This document shows positions 6,967-12,370 of a stretch of 12,370 bases of DNA, piece after piece. Numbering within the stretch: the first letter of the stretch is position 1; each line of letters opens with the position of its first letter. The stretch is taken from positions 1 to 12,370 of the forward strand of contig CAAGQC010000025.1 in assembly GCA_900771995.1 (NCBI GenBank). Reading direction: 5' to 3'. The notes below the pieces were generated by a model. That model saw nothing but the letters and a program-made list of their open reading frames with translations. It was not told the DNA's origin and made no database searches. Made by a program: the position numbers and the translations under genes. The stretch comes from Lachnospiraceae bacterium (GTDB taxonomy: Bacteria; Bacillota; Clostridia; Lachnospirales; Lachnospiraceae).

Positions 6967-6995
6967 AGTGTAGCAGACTGAGAGAGGAAAAACAA
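6967..6995 (-). promoter_or_regulatory. Weak candidate promoter for the cupin gene
   Basis: On the minus strand, TTGTTT (6990-6995) and TACACT (6967-6972) are separated by 17 nt, with 3-4 of 6 and 4 of 6 consensus matches. It would give a leader of about 50 nt. The shared divergent spacer (6911-7031) shows no convincing plus-strand promoter for the thiolation gene. Confidence 0.28.
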
Positions 6996-7031
6996 TAGAC
7001 TGTCTGTTCGGGCAGAGTAAAGGAATTGAAA

Positions 7032-8210
7032 ATGGAAGATAAAGTAACAATACAGCCCTGTGAGATCACATGGGAAGAACTACAGTCCAGAGATATTGAC
7101 CGATACATTCTGGTGGATATCAGAGGGGATGAAGCAGTAAATTATGGAATGATTCCCGGAGCCATTGCAATCCCCGAATGTGAACTGGTGGACAAACTGG
7201 CTGCGGTAGCAGGGGATAAAAAAGTAATTCTGTATTGCAGCCGTGGACAGAACAGTAAGGTGTCCGCAGAGTATTTCAGAGAACAGGGAATGGATGCATA
7301 CAGCTTACAGGGCGGCTATACCGGATGGCTGTTGAATCTGATGCAGAAGGAACAGCCCCAGTCGGAAGTGAATCAGAGAGCGCTGGACATCGAGAAGAGT
7401 ATCCGCAAAAAGTTCCACAAAGTCCTGTTTTCCCGATTCGCCAAAGCTATCAATGAATACGATATGATCCAGGAGAACGACAAGATCGCCGTATGTATCT
7501 CCGGCGGTAAGGATTCCATGCTGATGGCGAAGCTGTTTCAGGAACTGAAGCGCCATAACAAGTTCCCCTTTGAACTGGTATTTCTGGTGATGGATCCTGG
7601 CTACAGCGAGGCCAACCGCAAGATCATTGAGAACAATGCGAAACTGATGGACATTCCCATTACTATTTTCGAATCCCAGATTTTCGATGCGGTGTATGAC
7701 ATAGAGGATTCTCCCTGCTATCTGTGTGCCAGAATGCGCAGAGGCTATCTGTACAGCCATGCGAAGGAACTGGGCTGCAACAAGATTGCTCTGGGACACC
7801 ACTACGATGATGTCATCGAGACGATCCTCATGGGAATGCTGTACGGCGGACAGGTGCAGACCATGATGCCGAAGCTTCACAGCACGAATTTCGAGGGCAT
7901 GGAGCTGATCCGCCCCATGTATCTGATCCGGGAGGACGACATCAAACACTGGAGAGATTACAACGATCTGCATTTTATCCAGTGCGCCTGCCGGTTTACG
8001 GATACCTGTACCACCTGCCGTACCGATGGCAGCAGTCCTTCCAAGCGTATGGAGATCAAGAACCTGATCGCGTCCCTGAAACAGACCAATCCCTTTATCG
8101 AAGGGAATATTTTCAAGAGCGTGGAAAATGTAAACTTACGCACGATCATTGCCTATAAAGAAGACGGCGTGAAGCACCATTTTCTGGAGCATTACGACGA
8201 GTGGAAATAG
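7032..8210 (+). CDS. Rhodanese domain fused to TtcA-like tRNA thiolation ATPase
   Basis: Residues about 8-105 form a rhodanese domain with a candidate persulfide cysteine, C69, in CSRGQNS. Residues about 130-392 form an N-type ATP pyrophosphatase of the TtcA/TtuA type. This half has the PP-loop SGGKDS (157-162), a CYLC pair (C229, C232), GHHYDD (255-260) and CAC (C318, C320), then CTTC (C326, C329). In TtcA, the CxxC pair plus one downstream cysteine hold a 4Fe-4S cluster needed for 2-thiocytidine-32 in tRNA; the spacing here fits. The likely role is sulfur transfer from the rhodanese persulfide to an activated tRNA base. The exact tRNA position is not proven. ATG 7032 follows AAAGGAA with 7-nt spacing; a TTG six bases earlier is less likely. 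It is divergent from the cupin gene, with no clear terminator after it. Confidence 0.88.
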   Translation: MEDKVTIQPCEITWEELQSRDIDRYILVDIRGDEAVNYGMIPGAIAIPECELVDKLAAVAGDKKVILYCSRGQNSKVSAEYFREQGMDAYSLQGGYTGWLLNLMQKEQPQSEVNQRALDIEKSIRKKFHKVLFSRFAKAINEYDMIQENDKIAVCISGGKDSMLMAKLFQELKRHNKFPFELVFLVMDPGYSEANRKIIENNAKLMDIPITIFESQIFDAVYDIEDSPCYLCARMRRGYLYSHAKELGCNKIALGHHYDDVIETILMGMLYGGQVQTMMPKLHSTNFEGMELIRPMYLIREDDIKHWRDYNDLHFIQCACRFTDTCTTCRTDGSSPSKRMEIKNLIASLKQTNPFIEGNIFKSVENVNLRTIIAYKEDGVKHHFLEHYDEWK

Positions 8211-8221
8211 GACTCCCGCAC

Positions 8222-8251
8222 TTGACGGAAAGGCCATTTTTATTCTATAAT
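8222..8251 (+). promoter_or_regulatory. Strong sigma-A promoter for the yicC-pgsA operon
   Basis: TTGACG (8222-8227; 5 of 6) and a perfect TATAAT (8246-8251) are separated by 18 nt. Transcription would start near 8258, giving a leader of about 50 nt before yicC. It begins 12 nt after the stop of the tRNA thiolation gene and is the best promoter in the window. Confidence 0.85.
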
Positions 8252-8307
8252 AGAATGAAAACCGTAAATTGCGGAAGGCTTTACGCACCCTTACAACAGG
8301 AGAAGCT

Positions 8308-9186
8308 ATGATCAAGAGTATGACGGGATTTGGCAGATGTGAAACTGCCGAGAATAACAGAAAGTTTACCGTAGAGATGAAGTCTGTGAATCATCGCTAC
8401 CTTGACGTGAACATCAAAATGCCGAAGAAACTGAATTTCTTCGAATCTGCGATCCGCAGTGAACTGAAGAATTACATTTCCAGGGGCAAGGTTGATCTGT
8501 TCATTACTTATGAAGATTTTTCCGAGAATACTTCCAATGTCCGTTATAATAAGGAACTGGCGGCGGAGTATCTGGGATACCTGAAGCAGATGGCCAGTGA
8601 TTTTGACTTAGACTGTGATATCCGGGTGTCCACCCTGTCCAAGTATCCGGATGTATTTGTGATGGAAGAGCAGGACATTGACGAGGAAGAACTGTGGAAA
8701 GAATTGCAGAGAGCCCTGAAGGGTGCCTGCGAGATGTTCGTACAGACCCGGATCACCGAAGGTGAGCATTTAAGAGATGACCTGATCGGCAAACTGGACG
8801 GTATGCTGAAACTGGTAGACTTTATTACAGAGCGCTCACCACAGATCATTGCAGAATACCGTCAGAGACTGGAAGACCGGGTGAAGGAACTGTTGGGCGA
8901 TACCACCGTGGACGAAGGAAGACTTCTGACGGAGGTGACGATCTTCGCGGATAAGGTATGTGTGGATGAGGAACTGGTGAGACTGCGCAGCCATATCGAG
9001 ACCACGAAAAACACGCTGATAGCCGGTGGCAGTATCGGAAGAAAGCTGGATTTCCTGGCACAGGAGATGAACCGCGAAGCCAACACCATCCTGTCCAAGT
9101 CTAACGATCTGGAGATCTCCAACTGTGCCATTGAGCTTAAGACCGAGATCGAAAAGGTCAGAGAACAGATCCAGAATATTGAATAG
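8308..9186 (+). CDS. yicC: YicC/YloC-family endoribonuclease
   Basis: The 292-aa protein is full length for the YicC/YloC family. It starts with the signature MTGFGR (5-10), followed by SVNHRYLD (26-33). The C-terminal DUF1732 region carries GRKLDFLAQEMNREANTILS (244-263). E. coli YicC is an endoribonuclease implicated in small-RNA decay; the same activity is inferred here. ATG 8308 is chosen because AGGAG (8298-8302) precedes it at 5 nt and the family N-terminus (I-K-S-M-T-G-F-G) matches. An in-frame TTG at 8269 would add 13 unrelated residues. It is first in a six-gene cluster; the order yloC-remA-gmk-rpoZ is conserved in B. subtilis. Confidence 0.95.
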   Translation: MIKSMTGFGRCETAENNRKFTVEMKSVNHRYLDVNIKMPKKLNFFESAIRSELKNYISRGKVDLFITYEDFSENTSNVRYNKELAAEYLGYLKQMASDFDLDCDIRVSTLSKYPDVFVMEEQDIDEEELWKELQRALKGACEMFVQTRITEGEHLRDDLIGKLDGMLKLVDFITERSPQIIAEYRQRLEDRVKELLGDTTVDEGRLLTEVTIFADKVCVDEELVRLRSHIETTKNTLIAGGSIGRKLDFLAQEMNREANTILSKSNDLEISNCAIELKTEIEKVREQIQNIE

Positions 9187-9203
9187 TCACGAAAGGTGAT
9201 ACC

Positions 9204-9482
9204 ATGAACCGATTGATCCATATAGGATTTGGCAATATTGTAAATACGGATAAGATCATCGCCATCGTCAGTCCGGAAGCCGCACCCATCAAACGACTGG
9301 TGCAGAAGGCCAAGGAGACCGGGCAGGCCATCGATGCCACCCAGGGACGGAAGACGAAATCGGTACTGGTCATGGAGAACAGCCAGGTCGTTCTGTCGGC
9401 ACTGCTTCCCGAGACTATCGCGGGAAGAGCACAGGCGCTGTGGCCGGAAGAGGAAAAAGAGGACAGAGAAGATGCAGAATAA
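9204..9482 (+). CDS. remA: RemA-family DNA-binding regulator (DUF370)
   Basis: The 92-aa protein aligns by eye along its length with B. subtilis RemA: IHIGFGNIVNTDKIIAIVSP (5-24), then APIKR, and IDATQGRKTKSV (43-54). RemA forms ring-like oligomers and binds DNA to activate biofilm-matrix and osmoprotection genes. Here the basic residues K17, R49, K50 and K52 occupy the places of arginines reported to matter in B. subtilis, so the charge is kept. An acidic tail (81-92) is present. Its targets in this organism are unknown. AAAGGTG lies ahead of ATG 9204, 17 nt after yicC, and the 3' end overlaps gmk by 11 nt, consistent with coupled translation. Confidence 0.95.
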   Translation: MNRLIHIGFGNIVNTDKIIAIVSPEAAPIKRLVQKAKETGQAIDATQGRKTKSVLVMENSQVVLSALLPETIAGRAQALWPEEEKEDREDAE

Positions 9483-10107
9483 AGGAATATTAATGGTGAT
9501 CTCCGGTTTCTCCGGAGCCGGAAAAGGGACCCTGGTGAAGAAGCTGTTATCGGAATACGACAATTATGCGTTGTCCATTTCCATGACCACCAGAGGCCCC
9601 AGAGAAGGCGAGGAGGACGGAAGAGAATATTTCTTCCGCACCAGAGAACAATTTGAAGAAAATATTGCAAAAAACGGATTTATCGAGTATGCTCAGTATT
9701 GCGGCAATTATTACGGAACGCCGAAGGCTTATGTGGAAGAGCAGATGCAGGCAGGCAAGGATGTCATTTTAGAGATTGAAATCCAGGGAGCCATGAAGAT
9801 CAAAGAGCAGTTTCCGGAGAGCCTGTTACTGTTTGTCACCCCGCCCAGTGGAAAAGAATTGCAGAAGAGACTGGTGGGCAGAGGAACCGAGACAGCGGAT
9901 GTCATTGCACAGAGACTGGCCCGGGCTTATGAAGAATCAGAAGGCATGGATGCCTATGATTATATAGTAGTGAACGACGATCTGGACGAATGTGCCAGAG
10001 AGGTACAAAAGCTGGTGGAAGCGGCAAAATGTGTGCCCCTCCGTCAGGGAGAATTTATCAAAGAGATCAGAGAGGAACTGAAAGGTTTCGCGAAAGGAGC
10101 AAAATAA
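9472..10107 (+). CDS. gmk: Guanylate kinase
   Basis: The 211-aa protein phosphorylates GMP to GDP with ATP, an essential cytosolic step toward GTP and dGTP. It has the P-loop GFSGAGKGT (12-20), the GMP-binding segment TTRGPREGEEDGREYFF (39-55), and the lid and C-terminal core regions (IEIQGA 102-107, RLVGRGTE 133-140, YDYIVVND 162-169). Length matches the family. ATG 9472 lies inside the remA 3' end, preceded by AGAGGA at 8 nt. The frame stays open upstream to 9334, but that extension lies within remA and has no family similarity. rpoZ starts 2 nt after its stop. The gmk-rpoZ adjacency is widespread in bacteria. Confidence 0.97.
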   Translation: MQNKGILMVISGFSGAGKGTLVKKLLSEYDNYALSISMTTRGPREGEEDGREYFFRTREQFEENIAKNGFIEYAQYCGNYYGTPKAYVEEQMQAGKDVILEIEIQGAMKIKEQFPESLLLFVTPPSGKELQKRLVGRGTETADVIAQRLARAYEESEGMDAYDYIVVNDDLDECAREVQKLVEAAKCVPLRQGEFIKEIREELKGFAKGAK

Positions 10108-10108
10108 A

Positions 10109-10348
10109 ATGTTACATCCCTCTTATACCGATTTAATGAAAGTAGTGAACAGCGAGGTAGAACCCGGTGAAGCACCTGTAGTTAACAGCCGCTATTCTAT
10201 CGTTATGGCAACCGCCAAGAGAGCAAGACAGATCATTGCAGGAGATGAGCCTCTGGTAACCGCTAAGGTGGATAAGCCCCTGTCTATCGCAGTTGAGGAA
10301 CTGAATCAGGGCAAGATCAAGATCCTTGGTGATGATGAGGAAGCATAA
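10109..10348 (+). CDS. rpoZ: DNA-directed RNA polymerase omega subunit
   Basis: The 79-aa protein is the small omega subunit, which binds the beta' C-terminus and helps assemble RNA polymerase. It shows the core segment NSRYSIVMATAKRARQI (26-42), followed by the region AVEELNQGKI (61-70), and ends in an acidic DDEEA. Length fits Firmicute omega. AAAGGAG (10093-10099), located in the gmk 3' end, precedes ATG 10109, and only one base separates the gmk stop from this start. rimO begins 5 nt after its stop. Omega and the HelD-like protein in this window would both act on RNA polymerase, but they are in separate transcription units. Confidence 0.95.
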   Translation: MLHPSYTDLMKVVNSEVEPGEAPVVNSRYSIVMATAKRARQIIAGDEPLVTAKVDKPLSIAVEELNQGKIKILGDDEEA

Positions 10349-10353
10349 GACAC

Positions 10354-11682
10354 ATGAAGATATTGTTTGTATCCCTAGGCTGTGACAAGAATCTTGTGGA
10401 TTCCGAGAAGATGCTTGGCATGCTTCAGGAAAAAGGTTATACCTTCACGGACGATGAAGCAGAGGCAGATGTTGTAGTAGTCAACACCTGCTGCTTTATC
10501 GGTGATGCCAAGGAAGAGAGCATCAATACATTATTGCAGATGGGAGAACTGAAAGACAGCGGACAGGTCAAGGCACTGATTGCCGCCGGCTGTCTGGCAC
10601 AGCGTTATCGTGAGGAAATCCAGAAGGAGATCCCGCAGGTAGATGCCATTATCGGAACCACTGCCATCGATGAGATCGTGGCCGCTCTGGAGGAAATCCT
10701 GGCAGGCCAGAAAAAGAATCATTACGAAGATATCAATGCCGCCCCTGTGACAGAGACAAACCGGGTTGTCACTACAGGCGGACATTTTGCGTATCTGAAA
10801 ATTGCAGAAGGCTGTGACAAGCACTGTACTTATTGCATTATTCCCAAGGTCAGAGGCAATTACCGCAGCGTTCCCATGGAAAGCCTTATCAAGGAAGCCA
10901 CGGAACTGGCAGACAAGGGCGTGCGAGAACTGATCCTGGTAGCGCAGGAGACCACACTGTACGGAGTGGACTTGTACGGCAAAAAGGAACTACCCAGACT
11001 TTTGCATGAACTGGCGCATATCCCCGGTATTTACTGGATCCGTATTTTGTATTGCTATCCGGAGGAGATCACGGACGAACTGATCGATGCCATCGCTGCA
11101 GAGCCTAAGGTCTGCAATTATCTGGATATTCCCATCCAGCATGCTTCCGACAATGTGCTGAAGCGCATGGGAAGACGTACCGATCAGGCAGAACTCCGTG
11201 CCATCATCGGTAAGCTTCGGGAGAAGATTCCCGATATCTGCTTAAGAACCACACTGATCAGCGGATTCCCCGGAGAGACTCAGGAGGATTTCGAGGAACT
11301 CTATCGTTTCGTTAACGAGATGGAATTCGACCGTCTGGGCGTGTTCCCCTATTCTCAGGAAGAAGATACTCCCGCAGCCACCATGGAAGATCAGGTGCCG
11401 CAGGAAGTCAAGGAATTCCGCAGAGATGAACTGATGGAACTGCAGCAGGCCATCGCTTTTGACAAGGCGGAAGATATGGTAGGACGTATCCTGACCGTTA
11501 TGATCGAGGGTAAGGTGGCGGACGAAGAGACCTATGTTGCAAGAACTTATAGAGATGCCCCCAATGTGGACGGCTATCTGTTTGTAAATACTTCAGCGAA
11601 TCTCATGACCGGAGATTTTGTCAAGGTTCTGGTCACCGATTCCAATGAATATGATCTGATAGGAGAGATATACCATGAGTAA
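10354..11682 (+). CDS. rimO: Ribosomal protein S12 methylthiotransferase
   Basis: The 442-aa enzyme methylthiolates a conserved aspartate of ribosomal protein S12 using S-adenosylmethionine and two 4Fe-4S clusters. The N-terminal MTTase domain has the cluster cysteines C10, C46 and C80. The radical SAM motif CDKHCTYC supplies C154, C158 and C161. A TRAM domain occupies about 372-440. I call RimO rather than MiaB because of the N-terminal VSLGCDKNLVDSE (6-18) and the AEGCDKHCTYCIIP context, which are typical of RimO. AGGAA in the rpoZ 3' end serves ATG 10354. The last 8 nt overlap pgsA. Confidence 0.95.
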   Translation: MKILFVSLGCDKNLVDSEKMLGMLQEKGYTFTDDEAEADVVVVNTCCFIGDAKEESINTLLQMGELKDSGQVKALIAAGCLAQRYREEIQKEIPQVDAIIGTTAIDEIVAALEEILAGQKKNHYEDINAAPVTETNRVVTTGGHFAYLKIAEGCDKHCTYCIIPKVRGNYRSVPMESLIKEATELADKGVRELILVAQETTLYGVDLYGKKELPRLLHELAHIPGIYWIRILYCYPEEITDELIDAIAAEPKVCNYLDIPIQHASDNVLKRMGRRTDQAELRAIIGKLREKIPDICLRTTLISGFPGETQEDFEELYRFVNEMEFDRLGVFPYSQEEDTPAATMEDQVPQEVKEFRRDELMELQQAIAFDKAEDMVGRILTVMIEGKVADEETYVARTYRDAPNVDGYLFVNTSANLMTGDFVKVLVTDSNEYDLIGEIYHE

Positions 11683-12238
11683 GATGAATCTGCCTAACAA
11701 GCTGACTATTTTCCGCGTGATTCTGATCGTACCGTTCATTATCCTGTTGCTGGGAGGTCAGGCCGGATGGTTCGGCGACAACACCTTCGTGACGGATATG
11801 ATCGCCCTGGCCATCTTCATTATCGCCAGTCTGACAGATCTGATCGACGGCAAGATCGCCAGAAAATATAACCTGATCACAGACTTCGGAAAGTTCATGG
11901 ACCCGCTGGCGGATAAACTGTTAGTATGTTCCGCCATGATCGCACTGATCGAGATGAACCGCATCCCTTCCTGGGTGGTCATCATCATTATCGCCAGAGA
12001 GTTCATCATCAGCGGCTTCCGCCTGATCGCTTCCGACAATGGTGTAGTCATTGCCGCAAGCTACTGGGGCAAGTTCAAGACCACCTTCCAGATGGTTATG
12101 ATCTGCCTGATGATCGCCAACTTCCCGCAGTTGCAGATCCTCACCGATATTATTATGTGGATCGCATTGATCCTCACCGTAGTATCCCTGATCGATTATC
12201 TCGTGAAGAACAAGGATGTTATGAAAGATACGAAATAA
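11675..12238 (+). CDS. pgsA: CDP-diacylglycerol-glycerol-3-phosphate 3-phosphatidyltransferase
   Basis: The 187-aa membrane enzyme makes phosphatidylglycerophosphate from CDP-diacylglycerol and glycerol-3-phosphate, the committed step to phosphatidylglycerol and cardiolipin. The full CDP-alcohol phosphotransferase motif is present: D55xxD58G59xxA62R63, then G72, D76 and D80. Hydrophobic helices lie at about 10-28, 40-55, 82-97, 99-118, 130-150 and 155-175. The gene overlaps rimO by 8 nt, with an AGGAGA ribosome binding site inside the rimO end. PgsA and other CDP-alcohol transferases share the motif; length and the N-terminal NLPNKLTIFRVILIVP segment favour PgsA. No terminator with a T tract follows before the window ends. 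Confidence 0.95.
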   Translation: MSKMNLPNKLTIFRVILIVPFIILLLGGQAGWFGDNTFVTDMIALAIFIIASLTDLIDGKIARKYNLITDFGKFMDPLADKLLVCSAMIALIEMNRIPSWVVIIIIAREFIISGFRLIASDNGVVIAASYWGKFKTTFQMVMICLMIANFPQLQILTDIIMWIALILTVVSLIDYLVKNKDVMKDTK

Positions 12239-12288
12239 ATGGAAAGTTAGTGGAACGTCCCCGTAGCCCGCATTGAGGATAAGGCCAT

Positions 12289-12366
12289 CAGACCTGCTTT
12301 CGCTTCGGAAGCAGAGCGTAGCGGTACATAAGCGAGGAAAGTACCCTCGCTAAGTACCGACGTCTG
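12289..12366 (+). other. Structured 78-nt element, potential three-way junction, downstream of pgsA
   Basis: An outer stem CAGAC/GTCTG (12289-12293 with 12362-12366) encloses two hairpins. The first is CTGCTTT/GAAGCAG (12294-12300 with 12308-12314, one T-G pair). The second has CGGTAC/GTACCG (12322-12327 with 12354-12359) around AGCGAGG/CCTCGCT (12331-12337 with 12345-12351). There is no T tract, so it is not a standard terminator. It could be an extragenic palindromic repeat, a structured RNA or a processing site. No ORF covers it. Confidence 0.55.
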
Positions 12367-12370
12367 CTTA

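Noticed and set aside
7305..7973. 222-codon minus-strand frame
   Set aside because: Contained in the rhodanese-TtcA gene, whose motifs (SGGKDS, CxxC) are unambiguous.
9334..9471. Upstream extension of gmk by 46 codons
   Set aside because: It lies inside remA, lacks guanylate kinase similarity, and the AGAGGA site supports ATG 9472.
8862..9670. Two long minus-strand frames across yicC, remA and gmk
   Set aside because: Three clear sense genes occupy the region, and the antisense products show no family features.
12294..12359. Hairpins after pgsA as a transcription terminator
   Set aside because: No T tract follows either hairpin, so intrinsic termination is not supported.

Overview
The window looks like a chromosomal segment of a Lachnospiraceae-type clostridium (Bacillota). 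The reasons are the gene order yicC-remA-gmk-rpoZ-rimO-pgsA, strong AGGAG ribosome binding sites, sigma-A promoters, a tRNA without encoded CCA, and proteins typical of anaerobic gut Firmicutes (an acyl-CoA dehydratase activase-type domain, HelD, RemA). I cannot name a species.

Left part (1-1887): a tRNA-Thr(GGU) cut by one base at the window edge, a near-perfect intrinsic terminator, a short AT-rich stretch with a 10-bp tandem repeat and a candidate promoter, a small unrecognised ORF, then a 415-aa protein. That protein corresponds to only the C-terminal domain (COG3581) of the usually very long CoA-dehydratase activase fusion proteins.

Middle (1897-6910): a promoter and a zinc-ribbon, single-pass membrane protein with an extreme Tyr/Asp/Ser/Trp tail, followed by a terminator. 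Next is a two-gene unit: a 992-aa HelD-like superfamily 1 ATPase whose C-terminus carries a module resembling the N-terminal beta-sandwich of GH31 glycosidases, and a HAD phosphatase/phosphoglucomutase-type protein. A small cupin gene lies on the opposite strand, tail to tail with the HAD gene.

Right part (7032-12238): a rhodanese-TtcA-like tRNA thiolation fusion. After a near-consensus promoter come six tightly packed genes: yicC (endoribonuclease), remA (DNA-binding regulator), gmk (guanylate kinase), rpoZ (RNA polymerase omega), rimO (S12 methylthiotransferase) and pgsA (phosphatidylglycerophosphate synthase). Start-stop overlaps or gaps of 17 nt or less join them into one probable transcript serving RNA turnover, nucleotide supply, transcription, ribosome modification and lipid synthesis. 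The window ends in a 78-nt stretch able to fold into a three-way junction.

The most unusual observation is the HelD-GH31-N fusion. It has an in-frame Met with a good ribosome binding site near the domain boundary, suggesting that the sugar-enzyme-like module may also be made alone. All functional calls are by recognition of motifs; no database search was run.
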